From assembly GCA_021816565.1 (NCBI GenBank), contig JAKAXN010000347.1, positions 1 to 5,115 of the forward strand: 5,115 bases of DNA. Reading direction: 5' to 3'. Both the position numbers and the translations under genes were made by a program. The DNA comes from Actinomycetes bacterium. GTDB taxonomy: Bacteria > Actinomycetota > Acidimicrobiia > Acidimicrobiales > Palsa-688. This document shows positions 1 through 5,115 of this stretch, piece by piece. The notes beneath the pieces are model-generated. The model had not been told where the DNA came from. It searched no databases and was given only the letters and a program-made list of their open reading frames with translations. How positions within the stretch are numbered: the stretch's first letter is position 1; each line of letters opens with the position of its first letter.

Positions 1-541
1 CCATGACCGGCTTGTGAAGGTGGTGGCGCTCGGCGATCTCCCACGCGGCGCGGATCTCGTCGGCCGGCCACTCCGAGGTCCCCCAGTACAGGGCCTGGCC
101 CCGCTCGACCATCTCCGACATGGTCCACACCGTCTCCTCGAGGGGGGTGTCGGGGTCGTTGCGGTGGCAGAACACCAGGTCCACGAAGTCCAGCCCGAAG
201 CGCTCCAGGCTGGCCTCGATGGCCTGGCGCAGGTACTTGCGGTTGAGCGTGTTCTTCATGTTGGGCCCGTCGTGCAGACCCCAGAACAGCTTGGTGGACA
301 CCACGTAGGAGTGGCGGGACCAGCCCAGCTCCCGTATGGCCTCACCCATGATGCGCTCGGATTCCCCCCCGGCGTAGGCCTCGGCGTTGTCGAAGAAGTT
401 GACGCCCGCGGCGCGGGCCGCGTCGAGGCACTCGGCCGCCCCCGAACCGGCGAGCTGGGGCCCGAAGGTCACCCAGGATCCGAACGACAGAACGCTCACC
501 TGCAGGCCGGAACGGCCCAGGCGTCGGTAGGGCATGTCCAT
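1..541 (-). CDS. Aldo/keto reductase, Kv-beta-like (AKR6-type), N-terminal part; cut by window edge
   Basis: NADPH-dependent oxidoreductase of the aldo/keto reductase superfamily, expected to be a soluble TIM barrel acting on carbonyl compounds; its substrate cannot be read from sequence. The 180 visible residues begin [16 protein letters not shown] and GSWVTFG, the usual start of the potassium-channel beta-subunit-like branch. Later matches are [14 protein letters not shown] (about 49-62), VSTKLFWG (81-88), [12 protein letters not shown] (113-124) and YWGTSEW (152-158). Catalytic tetrad candidates are D51, Y56, K84 and H126. Mammalian Kv-beta has Asn where H126 sits, so this protein keeps the standard enzymatic His. 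Family members run about 320-330 residues, so roughly 140-150 are missing beyond the edge. Starts are possible at ATG 541 or ATG 535. I prefer 541 because a TAGGTT -10-like element sits 6 bases upstream; there is no good Shine-Dalgarno. It lies 25 bases after menE on the same strand, so co-transcription is also possible. The family call is firm; the function is open. Confidence 0.93.
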   Translation of the reverse strand, partial: MDMPYRRLGRSGLQVSVLSFGSWVTFGPQLAGSGAAECLDAARAAGVNFFDNAEAYAGGESERIMGEAIRELGWSRHSYVVSTKLFWGLHDGPNMKNTLNRKYLRQAIEASLERFGLDFVDLVFCHRNDPDTPLEETVWTMSEMVERGQALYWGTSEWPADEIRAAWEIAERHHLHKPVM

Positions 542-547
542 GGCGCC

Positions 548-553
548 AACCTA
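548..553 (-). promoter_or_regulatory. Candidate -10 element for the aldo/keto reductase (leaderless type)
   Basis: On the minus strand TAGGTT fits the actinobacterial TANNNT -10 pattern. It is followed by 6 bases and then ATG at 541, so transcription would begin at or next to the start codon. No good -35 lies at normal spacing: TTGACC is present but only 11 bases upstream of the hexamer. The same bases could be read as a poor ribosome binding site (TAGG). This is a pattern match only. Confidence 0.3.
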
Positions 554-566
554 CCGGCCGGAGCGG

Positions 567-1736
567 TCAACCCGGCTCGGGCGCCACCAGCTCCTCCCGG
601 CGGATCTTGCCGATCGACGTCCGCGGCAGGCTCGATGCGATGACCAGTTGCCGGGGGGCGGCGAAGCGGGCCAGCCGCTCGCCCACCAGGTCCCTGAGCT
701 CCTCCAGCCGGGGCGGGCGGTCGGGGTCGGCGGGGACCACCCAGGCCACGACCCGCTGCCCCCACTCGGGGTCGGGCCGGCCGGCGACGGCCACCTCGGC
801 CACCGCCGGGTGGGCCCGCAGGACCTCCTCGACCGGCACCGGCCAGATGTTCTCGCCCCCGGAGATGATCATGTCGGTCACCCGCCCGTGGACGGTCAGC
901 CGGCCGTCGCCGTCGAAGCCGCCCACGTCCCCGGTGGCGAACCAGCCGTCGGGGTCGAGGGGAACGGTGCCGTCCCGGTAGCAGCGCAGCAGCATGGGAC
1001 CCCGCAGGCGGATCTCCCCGCTGGCCCCGTCCACGTCGACCTCCACCCCGTCGAGGGGCAGCCCGTCGTAGACGACGCCGCTGCCGGTCTCGGTGAGCCC
1101 GTAGGTCGTGACCACGTTCGCCGCGAGCTGCGCCGGCGGGGCCGACCCGCCGAGGACCACGGTGCGAAAAAGGTCGGCCGGGGTGCGCTGCAGGGCGGTC
1201 GCCACCAGCGAGACCATCACCTCGGGGCCGGAGAGGGCCCTCACCGCCTCGGCGTCGAAACCGGGGAGCACGTCGCAGGGGGTGCCGGTGCAGAGGCTGC
1301 GGGTGACCACCGACAACCCCCCCACGTGGCTGAGGGGCAGGCAGGCCAGCCAGCGGTGCCGGCCGGGATCCACGCCGAGGCGGGCCGAGGTGGCCCGGGC
1401 TGACGCCGCCACCGCGTCGTGGGTCAGCACCACCCCCTTGGGCACGCCGGTCGTGCCGCTCGTCGCCATCACCAGGGCGTCGCCCGGCTCGACCGGGCGG
1501 CCCCCCTCGAGGGCCCGGCGGCCGTCGGCGCCCACCACCCGGGCCGGGCCGAGGGCCTCGAAGAGCACGGCCCGGGCGGCGGGTGGGAGCCGCTGGTCCA
1601 CCGGCAGAGCCGCGTCGCCGTCGTCCCACACCCGCTGCAGGGCGTCCACGAACGGCTCGCCCCCCGGGAGATCGATTGCCACCAGTTCCGGCACGACAGG
1701 TAGTTTGCCAACCGGTGAACCGTCCGAGACATCCAT
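567..1736 (-). CDS. menE: o-Succinylbenzoyl-CoA synthetase (MenE), short actinobacterial form
   Basis: Cytosolic ANL-superfamily ligase that adenylates o-succinylbenzoate with ATP and transfers it to CoA, the step before MenB ring closure. At 389 residues it shows the adenylation motifs in order: P-loop TSGTTGVPKG (92-101), PLSHVGGL (134-141), TYGLTETGSG (211-220), GWFATGD (264-270), GRVTDMIISGGENIWP (284-299) and the C-terminal LPRTSIGKIRREEL (370-383), with K377 as the adenylation lysine. Only about 90 residues precede the P-loop, shorter than E. coli or Bacillus MenE but like the compact Mycobacterium enzyme. VYDGLPLDGVEV (222-233) also recalls that enzyme, as remembered rather than aligned. 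The start is uncertain: ATG 1736 overlaps menA by 22 bases and has no clear Shine-Dalgarno. GTG at 1694 or 1682 would begin near PELVAIDLP, closer to the mycobacterial N-terminus. A generic acyl-CoA ligase is the alternative, but the neighbouring men genes argue for MenE. Confidence 0.93.
   Translation of the reverse strand: MDVSDGSPVGKLPVVPELVAIDLPGGEPFVDALQRVWDDGDAALPVDQRLPPAARAVLFEALGPARVVGADGRRALEGGRPVEPGDALVMATSGTTGVPKGVVLTHDAVAASARATSARLGVDPGRHRWLACLPLSHVGGLSVVTRSLCTGTPCDVLPGFDAEAVRALSGPEVMVSLVATALQRTPADLFRTVVLGGSAPPAQLAANVVTTYGLTETGSGVVYDGLPLDGVEVDVDGASGEIRLRGPMLLRCYRDGTVPLDPDGWFATGDVGGFDGDGRLTVHGRVTDMIISGGENIWPVPVEEVLRAHPAVAEVAVAGRPDPEWGQRVVAWVVPADPDRPPRLEELRDLVGERLARFAAPRQLVIASSLPRTSIGKIRREELVAPEPG
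1676..1706 (+). promoter_or_regulatory. Candidate menA promoter inside the menE 5' coding region
   Basis: TTGCCA at 1676-1681 resembles a -35 and TAGTTT at 1701-1706 fits TANNNT. The spacer is 19 bases, longer than ideal. The -10 ends 8 bases before the GTG chosen for menA, so transcription would begin about at that codon, giving a leaderless mRNA. This agrees with the lack of a well-placed Shine-Dalgarno; the nearest purine run, GACAGG at 1695-1700, is 14 bases from the GTG. The run of A/T bases stands out in this GC-rich window. This is inferred from pattern only. Confidence 0.35.
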
Positions 1737-2584
1737 GGGTGGCCGGGGCCCGGCCCCGGACCCTGCCCGCCTCCGCAGTCCCGGTGGTGGTGGGCACGGC
1801 GGTGGCCCACGCCGGCGGGCAGGTCATCTGGTGGAGGGCGGTGACCGCCCTGGTCGTATCCGTGGCCCTCCAGGTGGGCACCAACTACGCCAACGACTAC
1901 AGCGACGGGGTCCGTGGCACCGACGACGCCCGGGTCGGCCCGGTGCGCCTGGTCGCCTCCGGCCTCGCCGCGCCGGGAGCGGTCAAGCGGGCCGCGTTCG
2001 CCGCCTTCGGGGTGGCCGGTGCCGCCGGGCTCGTGCTGGCCGCCTACGCCGGCTGGTGGCTGATCCTGGTCGGGGCCGCGTCGATCGCCGCCGGCTGGTT
2101 CTACACCGGTGGCCCGAGGCCCTACGGCTACGCCGGGTTCGGGGAGCTGTTCGTGTTCGTGTTCTTCGGGCTGGTGGACACGGCCGGGACCGCCTACGTG
2201 CAGATGGAGCGGCTCACCGCCCTGGCCGGGCTGGCTGCGGTGCCGGTCGGCCTGTTCGCGGTGGCCCTCCTCGTCGTCAACAACCTGCGCGACATCCCCG
2301 GTGACACTTCCAGCGGCAAGCGGACCCTGGCGGTGCGCGTCGGAGCCGCCACGACGCGCCGGCTGTTCGTCGCCTGCATCCTGGTGCCGTTCGTCTTCGC
2401 CCTGGGAATGGCTCCCTACCGGGTCGGGGCTCTCCTGGCCCTGGCCGCCCTGCCGATCGCCCTCCCGCCCGTGCGCCGGGTGCGGGCCGGGGCGGCCGGG
2501 CGCGACCTCATACCCGTGCTGGGCGACACCGGCCGGACCCAGCTGGCGTTCGGGATCCTGCTCGCCGTGGGACTCTGGCTGTGA
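1715..2584 (+). CDS. menA: 1,4-Dihydroxy-2-naphthoate polyprenyltransferase (MenA)
   Basis: Integral membrane UbiA-family prenyltransferase that attaches a polyprenyl chain to 1,4-dihydroxy-2-naphthoate with loss of CO2, giving demethylmenaquinone. From GTG 1715 the protein has 289 residues, normal for MenA. The N-terminus WVAGARPRTLP (8-18) is the family opening. The first Asp-rich prenyl-diphosphate motif is NYANDYSDGVRGTDD (57-71). The MenA-typical YTGGPRPYGY (130-139) leads into a hydrophobic GFGELFVFVFFG. The second metal-binding motif is NLRDIPGDTSSGKRT (190-204). Roughly eight or nine hydrophobic segments follow one another (about 18-34, 39-56, 92-112, 113-131, 143-160, 168-189, 218-236, 238-252, 273-289). 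An upstream in-frame ATG at 1583 would add a Pro/Arg-rich tail inside menE and is rejected; GTG 1739 is too short because it removes the conserved Trp. The 5' end overlaps menE on the opposite strand, and the stop lies 6 bases from that of menH. Confidence 0.95.
   Translation: MNRPRHPWVAGARPRTLPASAVPVVVGTAVAHAGGQVIWWRAVTALVVSVALQVGTNYANDYSDGVRGTDDARVGPVRLVASGLAAPGAVKRAAFAAFGVAGAAGLVLAAYAGWWLILVGAASIAAGWFYTGGPRPYGYAGFGELFVFVFFGLVDTAGTAYVQMERLTALAGLAAVPVGLFAVALLVVNNLRDIPGDTSSGKRTLAVRVGAATTRRLFVACILVPFVFALGMAPYRVGALLALAALPIALPPVRRVRAGAAGRDLIPVLGDTGRTQLAFGILLAVGLWL
1743..1759. repeat. GC-only perfect dyad at the menE start / within early menA
   Basis: CCGGGGCC, one central C, then GGCCCCGG form a perfect inverted repeat with 8-base arms. 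It lies 6 bases upstream of the menE ATG at 1736 and over menA codons for the conserved ARPRT motif. It could be an operator or an RNA structure near the menE start. In DNA this rich in G and C, with proline, arginine and glycine codons, such a palindrome can easily arise by chance, so a function is only a possibility. Confidence 0.3.
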
Positions 2585-2603
2585 GCATCCTCACCCCAGC
2601 CAG
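2575..2603. terminator. Hairpin spanning both stop codons of convergent menA and menH (candidate bidirectional terminator)
   Basis: CTGGCTG (2575-2581) pairs with CAGCCAG (2597-2603). TGAG (2582-2585) pairs with CTCA (2590-2593). The loop is CATC, and CCC (2594-2596) bulges on one side. The inner stem consists of the menA TGA paired with the complement of the menH TGA. With 11 base pairs, mostly G-C, it can fold in RNA from either strand. No U-tract follows on either side, so it is not a textbook intrinsic terminator, but actinobacterial terminators often lack one. It is the only structure between these facing genes. Confidence 0.45.
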
Positions 2604-3358
2604 GATGTGACCGCCGCCAGGAACGGCTCCGGCCGCTCGAGATGGCAGGCGTGGCCGGCTCCGGGAACGATCTGCAGCTCGGCGTTGGAGCCGATGGAGG
2701 CGACCATCCGCCGGGCCAGGGCGCAGTACTTCGCGTCGAGCCCACCGGCGAGGATCAGCACCGGCATCGACAGCTCGCCCAGACGGTCCCACAGCGGCTC
2801 CTGGGTGCCGGCCCCGGCCAGCCGGAGGCTGGCAGCCAGCCCGGCCGGGCTGCCCTCCAGGCGGCCCTCCATCTGCTCGGCGTCGGCGGGGAGGGTCCGG
2901 AACAGCGGCTGGGCCAGCCACCACCGCAGGAACGGCTCCAGGCCCTCGCTCTCGACCCGGCCGGCCAGGACCTCGTCCGAGCGCCGGCGCTCGGCCCGCT
3001 CGTCGGGGTCGTCGATGCCGGCGGTGGCGCTGACCAGGATCAGCCGCTCGACCGTGGCCGGATGGCGCAGGGCGACGTGCAGGGCGTAGCGGCCCCCCAT
3101 CGAGTAACCCAGCCAGGCGGCCGGGCCGCCTTCGGCCTCGACGGCGCGGGCCATCAGGTCCGACCCGGTCTCCAGGTCGGCGGTGACGGCAGCCGAGCGG
3201 CCGTGGCCGGGAGCGTCCAGGGCCACCACCCGGTACCGGTCGGCCAGGGCGTCGCCCACGGGGCCCCACGCCCGCCCGGACTGGGTGAACCCGTGGACCA
3301 GCACCAGCCGGGCGCCCGAGCCCCGGGTGTCGTAGTGAAGCGGGGGAGCGAACGCCAT
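2591..3358 (-). CDS. menH: SHCHC synthase (MenH), alpha/beta hydrolase
   Basis: Cytosolic alpha/beta-hydrolase-fold enzyme that eliminates pyruvate from the MenD product SEPHCHC to give SHCHC. From ATG 3358 it has 255 residues, normal for the family. It shows LVLVHGFTQSGRAW (18-31) with the oxyanion-hole HGF, ALDAPGHGRS (46-55), and the nucleophile elbow GYSMGGRYAL (84-93) with S86. The acid is D208 in LAGGLDAKY (203-211), and the base is H236 in GAGHACHLERPEPF (233-246). GYSMGGR and the LAGGLDAKY region are typical of MenH rather than general hydrolases; a generic hydrolase would be the alternative without the men context. The ATG has AGGA centred in a palindrome with a 7-base spacing. A GTG at 3385 would add nine residues (MCGSCQDPP), overlap menD and lack this site, so it was not chosen. 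It is divergent from menD and convergent with menA. Confidence 0.94.
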   Translation of the reverse strand: MAFAPPLHYDTRGSGARLVLVHGFTQSGRAWGPVGDALADRYRVVALDAPGHGRSAAVTADLETGSDLMARAVEAEGGPAAWLGYSMGGRYALHVALRHPATVERLILVSATAGIDDPDERAERRRSDEVLAGRVESEGLEPFLRWWLAQPLFRTLPADAEQMEGRLEGSPAGLAASLRLAGAGTQEPLWDRLGELSMPVLILAGGLDAKYCALARRMVASIGSNAELQIVPGAGHACHLERPEPFLAAVTSWLG

Positions 3359-3372
3359 CGGAGGATCCTGGC
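3359..3372. promoter_or_regulatory. Shared, mirror-symmetric ribosome binding site of menH and menD
   Basis: These 14 bases are all that separate the two divergent ATG codons. At their centre is the palindrome AGGATCCT (3362-3369). Read on the plus strand it is part of GGAGGA (3360-3365), 7 bases before the menD ATG. Read on the minus strand its AGGA (complement of 3366-3369) lies exactly 7 bases before the menH ATG. The symmetry axis falls between 3365 and 3366, midway between the start codons. The placement supports both chosen starts and leaves no room for a promoter between the genes. I found no convincing TANNNT element close upstream of either one. Confidence 0.8.
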
Positions 3373-5112
3373 ATGACCCACACACCTGATGTCCAAGCGG
3401 CCTTCTGTGCGGTGCTCTGCGACGAGTGGGCCCGCTGCGGCGTCACCGACGCGGTGGTCGCCCCGGGATCCCGCTCCACCCCGATGGTGGCGGCCCTGGA
3501 GGCCGAGAGCGCCATCCGGGTGCACGTGGTGCTCGACGAGCGGTCGGCCGGTTTCATGGCCCTGGGCCTGTCCCTGGCCACCCGGCGCCCGGCGGTCGTG
3601 GTCACCACCAGCGGCACCGCCTCGGTCGAGCTGCACCCCTCAGTAGTGGAGGCGTCCCAGGCCGGTGTGCCGCTCATCGCCGTGACCACGGACCGCCCCC
3701 CCGAGCTGCACCACGTCGGGGCCCCCCAGACGGTCGAGCAGCACGGCCTGTTCGCGGCCGCCGTCCGCTGGTCGGTGGACCCCGGGGTGGCCGACGCCGA
3801 CACCGCCGGAGCGTGGCGGCCGCTGGCGTGCCGCAGCGTGGCCGAGGCGCTGGGCCGGGCCGCCGCCCCCGGCCCGGTGCATGTCAACCTTCCCTTCCGC
3901 GAGCCCCTGCTCGGGGCTGCCGCCTCGGTCGACGCCCCGGCCGGCCGGCCCGACGGCGGCCCGTGGCACCGGGTGGTCCCGGCCCTGCCGGTGCCGGCCG
4001 CCGAGGCCGTGGACGCGGTAGCTGCGGTGCTGTCGGCCCACGCCGGGGGGCGCGGCCTGCTGATCGCCGGCGAGGGCTGCGGAGACCCGGATCAGGTGGC
4101 GGACCTGGCCGCCCGGCTGGGATGGCCGCTGCTCGCCGACCCCCGCAGCGGGGCCCGGGTCCCCGGCGGCCCGGTCGTGGCCGCCGCCGATCTGCTCCTG
4201 CGGGCCGACCCGGTCCGGAGCTGGACTCCCGATGTGGTGCTGCGCCTCGGCGCCCCGTGGGCGTCGAAGGTGATGGGCCAGTGGCTGGCCGCCCTCGGCC
4301 CCGGTGTGGCGCAGGTGGTGGTGGACCCGGCCGGCCGGTGGTCGGACCCCGACCGGGGGGCCTCCCACCTGCTGGCCGCCCCGGTAGGGATGCTGGCCCG
4401 GGCGGTCCCGGGCCGGGCCGGCGGGCCCGGCCCCTGGCTGGAAGGGTGGCTGAGGGCCGAGGAAGCGGCCCAGCGGGTCCTGGAGGAGCAGCTCGGTGGG
4501 GACGGCCCGCTGGCCGGGTCGGAGCCGGCAGTGGCCCGGGCCTGCCTGGCCGGGGTCCCCGACGGGGGCCTGCTCGTCACCTCGTCGTCCATGCCGGTGC
4601 GCGACGTCGAGTGGTTCGGCCGGCCCCGGCGGGGGGTGCAGGTGCTGTCCAACCGGGGCGCCAACGGGATCGACGGGGTGCTGGCCACCTCGCTCGGAGC
4701 GGCCCTGGCCACACGCCGCCCGGCCGTGACCCTGATCGGCGACCTGGCATTCCTCTACGACGCCGGCTCACTGCTGTGGGCCCCGGCCCGGGAGGTCAGC
4801 CTCACGGTCGTGGTGGTGGACAACGACGGCGGCGGCATCTTCTCGTTCCTGCCCCAGGCCCGGGTCCTCGACCCCGGCCGCTTCGAGCGGTACTGGGGCA
4901 CCCCGCACGGCACCGATCTGGTGGCCCTGGCCGCCGCCTACGGGGTGCCGGCCGAGCGGCTCGACGGGCGCCCCGCTCTCGACCGGTTCCTGGCCGACGC
5001 CGGCCGACCGGGCGTGCGCGTGGGCGTCGTGTCGTCCGACCGGGCGGCCAACGTGGCTGCCCACGACCGGCTCACCGCCGCCGTGGCCGACGCCCTGGCC
5101 GGCGGGATCTAG
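3373..5112 (+). CDS. menD: SEPHCHC synthase (MenD), thiamine diphosphate-dependent
   Basis: Cytosolic, thiamine diphosphate- and Mg-dependent enzyme that decarboxylates 2-oxoglutarate and adds the resulting unit to isochorismate, the first committed step of menaquinone synthesis. The 579 residues match the usual 550-580. The N-terminal pyrimidine-binding domain has VVAPGSRSTP (28-37), LDERSAGFMALGLS (54-67) with catalytic E56, TTSGTASVELHPSVVEA (78-94), and TDRPPEL (106-112) followed by GAPQTVEQHGLF (116-127). A central domain spans about 190-370. The C-terminal cofactor domain has LSNRGANGIDG (425-435), the metal/diphosphate motif beginning GDLAFLYDAGSLLW (456-469), and DNDGGGIFSFLP (483-494). 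The start ATG has a strong GGAGGA 7 bases upstream. The stop is TAG at 5110-5112, three bases from the window end. It is divergent from menH, the next enzyme in the pathway. No truncation or missing key residue was seen. Confidence 0.97.
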   Translation: MTHTPDVQAAFCAVLCDEWARCGVTDAVVAPGSRSTPMVAALEAESAIRVHVVLDERSAGFMALGLSLATRRPAVVVTTSGTASVELHPSVVEASQAGVPLIAVTTDRPPELHHVGAPQTVEQHGLFAAAVRWSVDPGVADADTAGAWRPLACRSVAEALGRAAAPGPVHVNLPFREPLLGAAASVDAPAGRPDGGPWHRVVPALPVPAAEAVDAVAAVLSAHAGGRGLLIAGEGCGDPDQVADLAARLGWPLLADPRSGARVPGGPVVAAADLLLRADPVRSWTPDVVLRLGAPWASKVMGQWLAALGPGVAQVVVDPAGRWSDPDRGASHLLAAPVGMLARAVPGRAGGPGPWLEGWLRAEEAAQRVLEEQLGGDGPLAGSEPAVARACLAGVPDGGLLVTSSSMPVRDVEWFGRPRRGVQVLSNRGANGIDGVLATSLGAALATRRPAVTLIGDLAFLYDAGSLLWAPAREVSLTVVVVDNDGGGIFSFLPQARVLDPGRFERYWGTPHGTDLVALAAAYGVPAERLDGRPALDRFLADAGRPGVRVGVVSSDRAANVAAHDRLTAAVADALAGGI

Positions 5113-5115
5113 GGT

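Noticed and set aside
364..370. Run of seven C bases as a possible slippage or phase-variation site in the reductase gene
   Set aside because: The reading frame is intact through the run (AYAGGESE), and short G/C runs are expected at this composition.
14..643. Plus-strand open frame (209 codons) antisense to the aldo/keto reductase
   Set aside because: The minus-strand frame gives a clear aldo/keto reductase with catalytic residues. The plus-strand protein has no recognisable features.
1583..1714. Longer menA beginning at ATG 1583
   Set aside because: The extra 44 residues are Pro/Arg-rich, lie wholly inside menE and precede the normal MenA N-terminus (WVAGARPRTLP).
496..1884. Long minus-strand open frame (462 codons) overlapping menE and the start of menA
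   Set aside because: It is out of frame with menE and extremely rich in Arg, Gly and Pro with no recognisable motif, the usual shadow frame in very GC-rich DNA.
1108..2304. Plus-strand open frame (398 codons) antisense to menE and running into menA
   Set aside because: Its composition is low-complexity and it is out of frame with menA, whose frame carries both prenyltransferase motifs. It is a shadow frame.
3359..3385. Longer menH beginning at GTG 3385
   Set aside because: It would overlap the menD start. The ATG at 3358 has AGGA at a 7-base spacing and places the first strand of the hydrolase fold at the normal distance.
2508..3887. Long minus-strand open frame (459 codons) covering menH and the first part of menD
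   Set aside because: It is a different frame from menH with low-complexity Arg/Gly/Pro/Ser/Ala composition and no domain. MenH in the neighbouring frame has a full catalytic triad and good start signals.
1..5115. Search for tRNA, rRNA, CRISPR repeats, insertion-sequence ends, attachment sites and riboswitches
   Set aside because: Coding sequence fills nearly the whole window, and I saw no spaced direct repeats, terminal inverted repeats with a transposase, or structured non-coding stretch. Gaps between genes are 25 bases or less.

Overview
The window is very GC-rich, with codon third positions almost always G or C. It is packed end to end with ordinary bacterial housekeeping genes. Four neighbouring genes encode enzymes of the classical (o-succinylbenzoate) menaquinone pathway. 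The short MenE most resembles the mycobacterial type, and several start regions look leaderless. Together these suggest a high-GC actinobacterium (Actinomycetota). An Acidimicrobiia-like lineage is possible, but that is inference. I see no mobile element, CRISPR array, tRNA, rRNA or phage gene.

Layout: (1) bases 1-541, minus strand, the first 180 codons of an aldo/keto reductase of the Kv-beta type, running off the left edge; (2) 567-1736, minus strand, menE (o-succinylbenzoyl-CoA synthetase); (3) 1715-2584, plus strand, menA (DHNA polyprenyltransferase); (4) 2591-3358, minus strand, menH (SHCHC synthase); (5) 3373-5112, plus strand, menD (SEPHCHC synthase). No non-coding stretch exceeds about 25 bases.

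How the genes work together: MenD joins isochorismate and 2-oxoglutarate to give SEPHCHC. MenH removes pyruvate to give SHCHC. After MenC (not here) makes o-succinylbenzoate, MenE activates it with CoA. After MenB and a thioesterase (not here), MenA prenylates 1,4-dihydroxy-2-naphthoate in the membrane. The reductase follows menE on the same strand, and its link to the pathway is unproven.

The notable feature is the arrangement. The four men genes alternate strands with essentially no intergenic DNA: menE and menA overlap head to head, menA and menH are tail to tail with 6 bases between stop codons, and menH and menD are head to head with 14 bases between start codons. The menH/menD gap is a near-symmetric element in which one 8-base palindrome supplies the Shine-Dalgarno core of both genes at identical spacing. 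The menA/menH junction is a hairpin in which the two stop codons pair with each other. Any promoters must lie inside the opposing coding sequences. No wholly new enzyme system is visible.
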